Below are positions 1 to 8,474 of a stretch of 62,491 bases of DNA, piece by piece (position 1 is the first letter of the stretch; each line of letters starts with the position of its first letter). Under the pieces are notes generated by a model. The model did no database searches. It saw only the letters and a program-made list of their open reading frames with translations, and was not told the DNA's origin. The stretch is from JBFXAF01 sp050184585 (GTDB lineage Bacteria > Pseudomonadota > Alphaproteobacteria > Rhizobiales > Rhizobiaceae). Location of the stretch: the NCBI GenBank assembly GCA_050184585.1, contig JBFXAF010000015.1, forward strand, positions 1 through 62,491, read 5' to 3'. Made by a program: the position numbers and the translations under genes.

Positions 1-41
1 CATTGATCAGGGGTCAGTTCGTAACGCTTCGGCTTAGCCAT
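1..41 (-). CDS. Partial IS5-type transposase, N-terminus only
   Basis: The reverse complement of the first 41 bases opens with ATG at 41 and reads MAKPKRYELTPDQ before running off the window. The pattern (basic residues, then RYELTPDQW-like) is the usual N-terminus of IS5-family transposases ('RRYELTDEQW'). Only 13 residues are visible, so the family call is tentative. It lies just past the 3' end of the dpp-like operon, where the transporter ATPase genes would usually be. The IS end must lie between 42 and about 125, but I could not fix it; a CTAG at 122-125, overlapping the permease stop codon, is a possible target site. Confidence 0.5.
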   Translation of the reverse strand, partial: MAKPKRYELTPDQ

Positions 42-121
42 CATCGGGCTCCAGATCAGCAGACCTGGCACCCGATGAATCACACATCGCCGCAGAATTG
101 AATCCTGAATGTCGATTGGTC

Positions 122-1279
122 CTAGTCCCTGAGAGATTCTTCGCGGAGCGCGTCGGCGAGAAGATTGAGGCCGAGTACGAGAGACATCAGCGCCACGGCC
201 GGAGTCACGCCCTGCCAGAAGAACAGGCGAAGCTGCGCGACCTTGGACCCGTCCTTGATCGCCGTCCCCCAGTCGGGACTTTCCGGCCCCATGCCCAGGC
301 CGAAGAAGCCCAGCGTGCCCAGCAGGATGGTCGTGTAGCCGATGCGAAGGCAGGTATCGACGATCAGAGGTCCACGCGCGTTGGGGAGTATCTCCCAAAG
401 CATGATGTACCAGGGCGTCTCACCTCGGGTCTGCGCCGCGGAGACGTAGTCACGGGTCTTGATGTCGAGCGCCAGACCCCGGACGATTCGGAAGACACCC
501 GGCGAGGATGCGAACACGACGGCCACGAATATGTTGAGCTCGTTCGGGGCGATCGTCACGATGCCGAGCGGGTCGGCGTCGAAGACGAGACCGACATAGA
601 TCCAGGCGCCGAGCACGATGGTGATGGCGAGCAGCGGCCATAGCCGATCAGGTCGCGACTTGAAGCGGGAGTAGAACAGGATCGAGAAGAACACGATCGG
701 AAACAGGAACAGGACGCCTGCCATCGCATAGGGGATCGGCGTATCCATGATGCCGGGCGTCACCAGGAGGTAGAACAGCAGGATCACCGGGAAGGCGAGC
801 ACCAGATTGGCAAGGAACGACAGGATGTTGTCGACGCGGCCGCCGAAATATCCCGCCGGAAGCCCAAGGGTCGCGCCGACCATCATGGCGATCAGCGTCG
901 CAGCGGGCGCGATCGTCAGCACGATCCTGGCGCCGTACACCATGCGGCTGAAGACGTCGCGCGCCAGCTGGTCGCCGCCGAGCAGGAAGACGATGCCGCT
1001 GGCGGAATCGATCGCGCCCGGCACCGCGTTCTTCATGATCGCCACCTGAACCCTCGGATCGAGCGGAGCGATGAGATGGGCGAAGACCGCCGTCAGGATC
1101 CAGAAGAAGCAGATCGACACGCCGGCGATGCCGACGGTGGTGTTGAAGAGTTCCCCGAACAGCCCCAGCCGAGGCTTGTAGAGGTAGACCGCGACGTAGA
1201 GCGCTGCCAGCCCTGCCCATACGGGCCAGAAGCGGGCGATGATCCCGAACACGACCCCGAGGATGCCGACTGTTTCCAT
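122..1279 (-). CDS. Peptide-type ABC transporter permease (DppC/OppC family)
   Basis: Inner-membrane permease of a peptide/nickel-type ABC importer, 385 aa. The N-terminal part has several hydrophobic segments. The OppC-family extracytoplasmic stretch precedes the transporter core, and the C-terminal half contains the EAA-loop region (residues ~290-330: WEILPNARGP, then GFFGLGMGPESPDWG), which contacts the ATPase. It is longer than typical DppC (~300 aa) because of an N-terminal extension and a longer central segment. It follows the DppB-like gene by 10 bp and the binding-protein gene further upstream, so the three form one minus-strand operon. No ATPase gene is seen before the IS-like sequence at the window edge. 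Substrate unknown; a peptide or peptide-like compound is inferred. Confidence 0.9.
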   Translation of the reverse strand: METVGILGVVFGIIARFWPVWAGLAALYVAVYLYKPRLGLFGELFNTTVGIAGVSICFFWILTAVFAHLIAPLDPRVQVAIMKNAVPGAIDSASGIVFLLGGDQLARDVFSRMVYGARIVLTIAPAATLIAMMVGATLGLPAGYFGGRVDNILSFLANLVLAFPVILLFYLLVTPGIMDTPIPYAMAGVLFLFPIVFFSILFYSRFKSRPDRLWPLLAITIVLGAWIYVGLVFDADPLGIVTIAPNELNIFVAVVFASSPGVFRIVRGLALDIKTRDYVSAAQTRGETPWYIMLWEILPNARGPLIVDTCLRIGYTTILLGTLGFFGLGMGPESPDWGTAIKDGSKVAQLRLFFWQGVTPAVALMSLVLGLNLLADALREESLRD

Positions 1280-1289
1280 CTTCGGATCC

Positions 1290-2327
1290 TCAGGAGACGC
1301 GAATGCGCGGGTTAAGGAAGGCGTAGCCGATGTCCGAGATCAACTGCGTCAGCAGCACGAGAACCACGGAGATCAGTGCGCAGGCGAGCACCATGTCGAT
1401 GTCGTTATTCGACGACGCCTGGACCAGGAGCCAGCCGAAGCCCTTGTAGTTGAACATGGTTTCGACGACGACCACGCCGGTGAGCAGCCAGGGGAACTGC
1501 AGCATGATGACCGTGAACGGCGCGATCAGCGCGTTCCTCAGCGCATGCTTCACAACCACCGACCTGAACGACAACCCTTTCAGGCGAGCGGTCCGGATGT
1601 ATTGCGCGGTCATCACCTCGGCCATTGATGCACGCGTCATGCGCGCGATGTAACCGATGCCGTAGATCGCCATCGTAATGATCGGCAGCGTGAAGTTGGC
1701 GAATGATATCCCCTGCGTCTGCGCCGTGGCGGCAGACCCGTTGAGCCATCCTAGCCACGAAGCGAACACCGCCGTGAAGATCACGCCAGACACGTATTCC
1801 GGCGTCGCGGTCGATGCGATGGATCCGACCGAGAGCGAACGGTCAAGCCGGGATCCCTCGCGCATGCCCGCCAGCACGCCGACCAGGAGCGCGACCGGGA
1901 CCATGACGATCATGACCCAGAACATCAGTATCCCGGTAGCGCTCAGCGCTTCGGGTAGTCGTTCGTTGACCGTCGTCCTGAACGCGGTGGAGCAACCAAA
2001 ATCACCCTGTAGGACGCCGGAGTAGGTCGGCTCGGTCGGTTCGTTGCAGTAGCGGAACCTCGGCGTCGCTACACCCGTGGCAGGATCGATGACCGGCTGT
2101 TTCGGCGCGAGACCGATCCAGCGCGCGTAGCGGAGCATCACATTGTCGCGGTAGCCGTTGCGGACCAGCCAGTTCTCGAGGTCCTGATCGCTTGCTCGCA
2201 TCTCCGTTTGAAAGATGGCGAGCTTTCGCAGGTTCGGCTCGAGGTTGACGAACATGAAAACGACGAAGCTGAGACACAGCATCGTCAGCAGCATCACGCC
2301 GAGCCGCCGCAGGATAAATGTGATCAT
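1290..2327 (-). CDS. Peptide-type ABC transporter permease (DppB/OppB family)
   Basis: Inner-membrane permease, 345 aa. The N-terminus (ITFILRRLGVMLLTM) is the characteristic first helix of DppB/OppB proteins. The EAA motif region is visible near residues 255-300 (YIRTARLKGLS, HALRNALIAP, VVVETMFNYKGFGWLL). An insert between the first helix and the core (about residues 60-120) lengthens the periplasmic region. It is the second gene of the operon binding protein - DppB-like - DppC-like and pairs with the next permease to form the channel. The short interval before it (2328-2421) carries a GC-rich inverted repeat near 2338-2362. Confidence 0.92.
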   Translation of the reverse strand: MITFILRRLGVMLLTMLCLSFVVFMFVNLEPNLRKLAIFQTEMRASDQDLENWLVRNGYRDNVMLRYARWIGLAPKQPVIDPATGVATPRFRYCNEPTEPTYSGVLQGDFGCSTAFRTTVNERLPEALSATGILMFWVMIVMVPVALLVGVLAGMREGSRLDRSLSVGSIASTATPEYVSGVIFTAVFASWLGWLNGSAATAQTQGISFANFTLPIITMAIYGIGYIARMTRASMAEVMTAQYIRTARLKGLSFRSVVVKHALRNALIAPFTVIMLQFPWLLTGVVVVETMFNYKGFGWLLVQASSNNDIDMVLACALISVVLVLLTQLISDIGYAFLNPRIRVS

Positions 2328-2421
2328 AGCTGCCTGCCCCTCGCCGTTGGCGGGAAGGGTGGGTCCCCGTCCTTGCGCCCAAAACGTTACCGGGAGGGCG
2401 ATGCCCTCCCGGTTTCGATGA

Positions 2422-4065
2422 CTACTTGTCGAGCCAGACCTTCTCGAGATGCAGTTCGAAGGTCTGGTGCATCTTGAGGTTCTTCACGTAGTCGGCGTGG
2501 TGGCGATACAGAGCGCGCCAGAACGGCTGGATCAGGATGCCGGAATCCTGAAGCATGGATTCGATGTCCTTCATCAGCTCGCGCCGCTTGTCCGGATCGG
2601 CCACCGCGAGCGCGGCGTTGATCTTCGCGTCGAGCGCCGGGTCGGAGTATGCGGCCTCGTTCCAGGCCTCGCCGGTGCGGTAGGCGATTGCGATGATCTG
2701 GATGCCGAGCGGGCGCATGTTCCACTCGGTGGTCGACCAGGGGTACTTCGTCCAATCGTTCCAGAAGCTCGACCCCGGGATGACGGTCCGCTTCACGTTG
2801 AACCCGGCCTCACGCATCTGGGCCGCGATCACGTCGGCGGGGTTCTTCACGTACTCCGCCTCGTATGAGAGCAGTTCGAACTCGTAGCCGGCCTGACCGG
2901 ACTCATCCAGGAGCGCCTTCGCCTTGGCGATGTCGCGCGCCACCTTCGGCAGCTCGAAATACTCGGGGTGGATCGGGCAGACGTGGTGGTTCTCGCCGAC
3001 CGACCCGGCATTGTTGTAGCCGAGCTGGAGCACCGTGGCGTTGTCCACGGCGAGCTGGATGGCGTTGCGGACGCGCTTGTCGTCGTAGGGCTTGTTGGCG
3101 ACGTTCGTGCGCAACACGATGGTCGCCGCGGTGACGACCTCTTGCTTCACCAGGCCCATGGAGTCGAGCAGTTCGACCGCCTCTCCGACGCTCTGGTAAC
3201 AGGCGTCGACCTCGCCGGACTCAAGCGCGCTGACCACCGGATTACCCGACGCCTCGGCACCGTAATCGATGAAATCGATGCCGTCGAGGTATGGATCGCC
3301 GCCCCACCATGTGAAGCCTTCGCGACGCTTGACGCTCGCCTGCTTGCCGACTTCGTAGGACACGACCTCGTAGGGTCCCGTGCCAGGGGTCTTCAGCATG
3401 TCGCCGTCGAAACCGCGATGCACGACGATTGCCGGATAGTCGGCCATTCCCGGGATGATGGTGATGTCCGAAGCGTTGAGCTTGAGCTTGACGGTATGGT
3501 CGTCGACCTTGGTGATCGCGCCGGCCGCGGCCTTGCCCGTCGCGGCATCGATCAGGGAGTTCATGCGGCCGGCCATGGAGTTGCCTTCGGCCGACTTGTC
3601 GCACCAGCGCTCCAGATTGAAGATGATGTCGTCCGCGTTGAAGTCGTCGCCGTTCGACCATTTGGCGCCCTTGCGGACATTCAGCGTGTACTCGGTCGCG
3701 TCGTCGTTGACTTCCCAGCTCTCGATCAGGTGCCCTTCAAAGGTGAAGTCCTGCGTGTAGCGAACCATGTAGTCGTTGCACTGGCGCATGACGTTCGCCA
3801 TTTCCGACCAGTCCCAGGTGCGCGGATCCTTCATCTCCTTGATGATCATCTGCATCTTCAAGGTGCCGCCCTTCTTGCCTTCCTGGGCAAGGGCCTTCGT
3901 CGGCGCGGCGAGGCCCGCAAGTCCGTACGCAGCCGCGGTCGACGCGCCGAGCGCGCTCGCCATCGCGAGGAATTCGCGGCGATCCATGCGGCCTGCGCGT
4001 ACTTCCTCGGCGTATCCCTTGATCGCCTCGGGAACACGATCGCCGTTACTCTTGTAGAACGTCAT
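2422..4065 (-). CDS. ABC transporter substrate-binding protein, family 5, Tat-exported
   Basis: Periplasmic binding protein of the peptide/nickel (SBP family 5) type, 547 aa, first gene of the operon. Residues 1-60 form an extended Tat-type leader: a cytoplasmic-looking stretch (EVRAGRMDRREFLAMAS) with the twin arginine, followed by an alanine-rich hydrophobic run ending near ALAQ. The mature part has the family pattern (LIESWEVNDDATEYTLNVRKGAKWSNGDDFNADD; GTGPYEVVSYEVGKQASVKRREGFTW). The ~27 residues before the twin arginine are unusual for Tat signals in general but common in this class. The substrate cannot be read from sequence. The 248 bp upstream interval up to tamB should hold the operon promoter; I saw no clear operator there. 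Confidence 0.93.
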   Translation of the reverse strand: MTFYKSNGDRVPEAIKGYAEEVRAGRMDRREFLAMASALGASTAAAYGLAGLAAPTKALAQEGKKGGTLKMQMIIKEMKDPRTWDWSEMANVMRQCNDYMVRYTQDFTFEGHLIESWEVNDDATEYTLNVRKGAKWSNGDDFNADDIIFNLERWCDKSAEGNSMAGRMNSLIDAATGKAAAGAITKVDDHTVKLKLNASDITIIPGMADYPAIVVHRGFDGDMLKTPGTGPYEVVSYEVGKQASVKRREGFTWWGGDPYLDGIDFIDYGAEASGNPVVSALESGEVDACYQSVGEAVELLDSMGLVKQEVVTAATIVLRTNVANKPYDDKRVRNAIQLAVDNATVLQLGYNNAGSVGENHHVCPIHPEYFELPKVARDIAKAKALLDESGQAGYEFELLSYEAEYVKNPADVIAAQMREAGFNVKRTVIPGSSFWNDWTKYPWSTTEWNMRPLGIQIIAIAYRTGEAWNEAAYSDPALDAKINAALAVADPDKRRELMKDIESMLQDSGILIQPFWRALYRHHADYVKNLKMHQTFELHLEKVWLDK

Positions 4066-4313
4066 ATCACTCTCCCATTCCTATTTTTGGTTCCCACTAC
4101 CATTTCGCATCCGGCCGGCCATGTCAAAAACGCCGGTCGGCGGCCCGAAGGCAAATCTGCAATTTTGGGGGGCTGGCGGTTCGCGCGTAAGCGACAATCT
4201 TGGCGCAAAATTGCTAGTGCACCGTCGAATCTTCCGCGTCGATTTCATGGGAGCGTGACGTACCCAGTGGCCAGGGCAAGCTCCAACACCGGCGTTGGCC
4301 TGTGCCAGACGGG

Positions 4314-7300
4314 TCAGTATTCACGCTCGAAGAAGATGCCGCCTTTGGCGCGACCGTCCTCGCCGGCCTCGCCGCGCAACTTCACGCCTCTCCCGACATC
4401 CAGGTCGATCGTTGCCTTGCCGGAACCCGCCTTCTCGCCCTTTTCGATCGTCACGTAGGTGCGATCGTTGAGGTACTTGCCGGCCGACACGGCGGTGTCG
4501 CCGGTGGCGTCGTCCGTCTTGACGTCGAGGTCGTCGACGCCGAGTTTCGAACGCAGCGTGTCGAGCAGCGACGTCGACCCGCCGACGCCCGCAAGCTGCG
4601 CCGCGGCCTGGGCGAGCTGGGCGATCTGAAGCGGCGACAGGTTGGACATCGAGCGACCGAAGGTGAGACGGGCGAGGATCTCGTCCTCCGGAAGCATGGG
4701 CGTCGACGAGAACGAGAACTTCGGATTGTCCGCGAATCCGGACACCAGGACGGAGACGGTCGAATCCCCGACGCGGGAATCGGCCGCCAGGTCGATGTAT
4801 GGGATCATCGAACCCGAGAAGCTCAGTGTCCCGCGCGTGAAGTCTAGCCGGCGTCCCAGCAGCGCCAGACGGCCGCGCCTCAGCGTGAAGTCGCCCGTCG
4901 CCTGCGGGGCGCCCGACGTGCCCGTCAACCTCAGCGTGCCGCCGAGTTCGGCGTCCAGCCCCCTGCCCTGGACGAATATCTGCTGCGGCGCGCTGAGTGC
5001 GATGTCGAGGCGCAGGCCTCCACCTCCGCCCGAACCCTCCGCCGGCCTCAGCGCCTCATCCTGCCGTTGCACCGCGGCAGGGGCGTTGCGGTGCTGGACG
5101 CCCAGCCTCGACAGCGACGCGGGCAGGGTTTCCGGCACGGTGATGACAGTCTTGCCGAGGTCGATCGTTCCCGAAAGAAGCGGAAAATCGACAAGCGAGC
5201 CGGAGAGGGCGAGTCGCCCGGAAAGGCTGGCGGTCACGAGCTTGCCGTCCGTGTAGCGGCCATTCGTCAGGGCGAGCGTCAGGTCCGCGGGAAATCCCTT
5301 GCTGCCGTCTATGCCCACGGTTCCGGAGGCGGCGATCGAACCTCCCGTCGACAACACGCCGGTGAGCGACCGGATCGTGGCGACGCCCGCGCCGATGGAG
5401 ATGGCCGCGCCTATGTCGTTGATCGCGATACCGGAGCGCGCATCGACCAGCCGCGCCCCGCTCGATCGCACCGTGCCGGAGACCGTTGGCGCCGCGGCGG
5501 CTCCGCTGAGGGTGAGCGACACCTCCGCGACCCCTCCTAGCGAAAGGCCCTGGGCGGCGAGCCTGCGCGTCAGGAAGCCGAACGGAACCTTGCCTCCGAA
5601 TTCGACCGATATGCGCGGGCCGCCACTCAGCGCCACCGTCCCGCGCCCCGACATGGAAAGGCCAGACCCGTCGCCTATGGACGCCTTGAATGCGAGCGAC
5701 CGGTTCTGGAACGTGCCGGTCGAGTTGATCGCCATGGCGCCAAAGCCGGCCTCGCGCGTCTGGCTGGTCTCGGCGCGCTTCCAGTCGAGGGCGTAGCCGA
5801 CAATGGGATCGGACGGCGGCCCGGAGACGCGCACCGTCCCGGTAATCGTCCCCGCTGCCCCAAGACCGGGCGCGAACTTGTTGATCGCTCCGGCGGGCAT
5901 GCCGCCGAGCTGCACGTCCAGCGCCAGCGCGTCGGCGATCGTGCCGGAAACCGTTGAGGTCCCGCCGCCGGCCGAGATCGCCATGTTGTCCAGCGTCGTC
6001 ACCCCGCCTGCGATCGTGACCGTCGAAGCACGGGCGAGCGCGGCCTTGAGGCCGACGACCGTCGCCTCGGCGCCGGCAAGTTCGATCGTCGTCGTCCCCC
6101 CTTCGCTACGTATCCTGCCCGTGGCCGTCGCCGGGATCGCGTTGACGGTGGCCGCGCCAGAAAAGGCCGTCCAGCCGCCGTCGCGGGCCAGGGTGACATC
6201 GACGGCGCCGATGTCGGCCCCGCCGGACAGGACCCGCCCGGCGCGGATCCGCCCGGAAACCGTCGGCGCTGAGAAGTAGTCTTCGACCGACGCCGACACG
6301 TCGAGCCCCGACGCGATGAGGTCGCCGCGTCGCACCGATGTCGAAGTCATATCCAGGGTGAGCGACGGGGTCGTGCCCCGCCGGAATTGTATCGAGCCCT
6401 TGGCGCTTCCCGCTGCCTCTTCCAGGACGAGAGCCGCGAGCGGTGCGATGTCGGGCAGATCGAGAGTTACATCGCCCTCGGGAGTCCATGCGGTATCGAA
6501 ATCGACAAGGCCGGTGATGCGATTCTCTCCGAGCGACACGGCGATTTCGCGAAGAAGACGACGGCCGTTCTCCGTCACCACATCCGCGCTGCCGGTCAGG
6601 CGCGCGCCCCCCACATCGCCGGTAAGCTTGATCGCCGCGATCGGGCGGGCCGGATCGGCGACCCCCTCGGCTGTGAGTTCGAGGCCGGTGATCGCGCGGC
6701 CCGCCGCCTCGATCCGTTCGGCTTCGAGCGACGCCGCGAAATTTGCCGCGGTAATCGGCCCGTTCACCTTGGCGGCGAACGTCATCGCGCCCGTCGCCGC
6801 GGGAGACAGCGTGGCCACGTCCGCGAGTGAGCCCGTGAGGTCGGCGCGCACGTCGTCGCCGGCCAGCGTGGCGGACCCCGCCAGCGCCAGCCCCGCCGAT
6901 TTCATATCGAGCCCTTCGACGACCAGGTTGCCGTCGGCCGTGCGCGTCACCCTGGCCTCGAGATCGACGCGATCCCCGAGAACTGGTCGGGCAGCGCCCG
7001 GCAGCGCGGCGGACGCGAGGCTGCCGTCGATCGCGGCGGTCACCGAAGAGCCGTCCCGCGCGGCCTCGCCCGCAAGGTCCGCCTCGACGGTGCCGGTCGT
7101 GACGCGCCCCGACCGGACGACGATCTTGTCCGTGCCGACCTCGGCTACGACCTCGGCCCGGATCGCGCCGGCGAGAAGCGCGGCGACCGTGTCGTTCACG
7201 GAGCCCCCGGACTCCGCCGTCGCCGTCAGTTCGACCGGCCCCGTCATCGTCGCGGTTTCGAACGCGTCCGAATGCGCCGACAACTCGACCGTCTCGAAGC

Positions 7301-8468
7301 GATGTCCGGGAAGGGACAGCTCGGCGAGCGAGACGACGGCGTCGACCATCGGGGTGGCTCCTGGACCGAAGGCTCGCAACGCCGCCGATCGCAGGAAGAG
7401 CGCGACCGGTTCCTGGCCGGCGCCGAAGGTCAGCCGGACCGGCGCACCTGCCGCCGACAGCTCCAGCGCGAAGTCGTTGCCGCTCTCGGGATTGATCGAA
7501 CCATGGGCGGACGCCGTGACGGCGGCCGACTTCAGCGAGGCGCGATCGACGTCGATCCCCCCGTCGGCCAGCAGTGTCCCGGCGAAATCGAACGACGCGC
7601 TGCCCGCCGCAAGCTGTCGAACGCTTTCGGGCAGGAAACGCTCGAACAGCCCGTCGCCCCTTGCCTCGACCCTGCGGCCGCGATTGGTCAGGCTGTGGGT
7701 GGCAGAGACGCTGGTCACCGTTTCGCCGTCGATGGCGAATGTGCCCTTTCCCGACCACTTCGTCGCCGGTCCGCTTCCCGAAACGACCAGATCGACGGAC
7801 GGCATGCCCGGTAGCCCCAGCAACCCCGCGATAACGCCACCGGACGGTTCGTTCGCCACGACATCGACATCGAGACGTTCCGCGGCGCTGTCGAAATCCA
7901 CCGCGAGATCGACGCGGCCGGCTTTGCCATCAGTGCGCTGCACAATTGCCTTGGCGACGATCGCGGAAAGATCGGACGCCGCGCTGGCCGAGCCGCTCGC
8001 CGCGATACCAGCCACGTCGCCGACCAGCAACGTTCCCAGGGCGATGTCGGGGAACTCGAAGCCGCCGATCTCGATGGACACCGGCAAACCTCCTTCCCCG
8101 TCGCTCGCGCCGGCCTTGGGCAGCCTTGCCAGTTCGATCCGTCGCGCGGCGAGGCGCTCGGCCCGGAAAGTCGAACCAAGCAGCGCCAGTTTGGAGAATT
8201 CGATCTCGACGCCGCGCGCCACCAGCCACGGACCATCGACGTCCGTGAGCACGAGGTGGTCGATGGTCAGTGGGCCTCCCCAGATGCCGGACAGCCCGCC
8301 GATGCGCACGCCGCTCTCGGGCGTGGATGCGACGGACGAGACGAAGGCCGCGAGCCGTTCGCGGCCTGGCCCCGTCAAGGTCAGCACGGCGACCGCTCCT
8401 GCGCCCAGCGCAACCAGCAGAATCAGGAGCCTGCCGGCGATCCGGAGAATACGGCGCACGAGTTTCAT
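4314..8468 (-). CDS. tamB: Translocation and assembly module protein TamB
   Basis: Large inner-membrane-anchored periplasmic protein, 1384 aa, that works with TamA in outer-membrane biogenesis (autotransporter assembly and, by current models, phospholipid transport). One N-terminal hydrophobic anchor (RILRIAGRLLILLVALGAGAVAV) is followed by a very long beta-rich repetitive region with Gly/Ala/Thr-rich strands. The C-terminal ~350 residues form the conserved DUF490/TamB domain (LTGTSGAPQATGDFTLRRG; RLDFTRGTLSFSG; SVSVLVSGFADNPKFSFSSTPMLPEDEILARLTFG; ending in IFFEREY). The start lies 7 bp downstream of the tamA stop, so the two are almost certainly co-transcribed. Length is within the alphaproteobacterial TamB range. 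The antisense strand also carries long open frames; they are codon-bias shadows. Confidence 0.95.
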   Translation of the reverse strand: MKLVRRILRIAGRLLILLVALGAGAVAVLTLTGPGRERLAAFVSSVASTPESGVRIGGLSGIWGGPLTIDHLVLTDVDGPWLVARGVEIEFSKLALLGSTFRAERLAARRIELARLPKAGASDGEGGLPVSIEIGGFEFPDIALGTLLVGDVAGIAASGSASAASDLSAIVAKAIVQRTDGKAGRVDLAVDFDSAAERLDVDVVANEPSGGVIAGLLGLPGMPSVDLVVSGSGPATKWSGKGTFAIDGETVTSVSATHSLTNRGRRVEARGDGLFERFLPESVRQLAAGSASFDFAGTLLADGGIDVDRASLKSAAVTASAHGSINPESGNDFALELSAAGAPVRLTFGAGQEPVALFLRSAALRAFGPGATPMVDAVVSLAELSLPGHRFETVELSAHSDAFETATMTGPVELTATAESGGSVNDTVAALLAGAIRAEVVAEVGTDKIVVRSGRVTTGTVEADLAGEAARDGSSVTAAIDGSLASAALPGAARPVLGDRVDLEARVTRTADGNLVVEGLDMKSAGLALAGSATLAGDDVRADLTGSLADVATLSPAATGAMTFAAKVNGPITAANFAASLEAERIEAAGRAITGLELTAEGVADPARPIAAIKLTGDVGGARLTGSADVVTENGRRLLREIAVSLGENRITGLVDFDTAWTPEGDVTLDLPDIAPLAALVLEEAAGSAKGSIQFRRGTTPSLTLDMTSTSVRRGDLIASGLDVSASVEDYFSAPTVSGRIRAGRVLSGGADIGAVDVTLARDGGWTAFSGAATVNAIPATATGRIRSEGGTTTIELAGAEATVVGLKAALARASTVTIAGGVTTLDNMAISAGGGTSTVSGTIADALALDVQLGGMPAGAINKFAPGLGAAGTITGTVRVSGPPSDPIVGYALDWKRAETSQTREAGFGAMAINSTGTFQNRSLAFKASIGDGSGLSMSGRGTVALSGGPRISVEFGGKVPFGFLTRRLAAQGLSLGGVAEVSLTLSGAAAAPTVSGTVRSSGARLVDARSGIAINDIGAAISIGAGVATIRSLTGVLSTGGSIAASGTVGIDGSKGFPADLTLALTNGRYTDGKLVTASLSGRLALSGSLVDFPLLSGTIDLGKTVITVPETLPASLSRLGVQHRNAPAAVQRQDEALRPAEGSGGGGGLRLDIALSAPQQIFVQGRGLDAELGGTLRLTGTSGAPQATGDFTLRRGRLALLGRRLDFTRGTLSFSGSMIPYIDLAADSRVGDSTVSVLVSGFADNPKFSFSSTPMLPEDEILARLTFGRSMSNLSPLQIAQLAQAAAQLAGVGGSTSLLDTLRSKLGVDDLDVKTDDATGDTAVSAGKYLNDRTYVTIEKGEKAGSGKATIDLDVGRGVKLRGEAGEDGRAKGGIFFEREY

Positions 8469-8474
8469 GGCAAA

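Noticed and set aside
2968..4458. 496-aa open frame antisense to the binding protein gene
   Set aside because: Composition is a GC-rich mirror of the real gene; no domain or signal seen, and it crosses the start region of the opposite gene.
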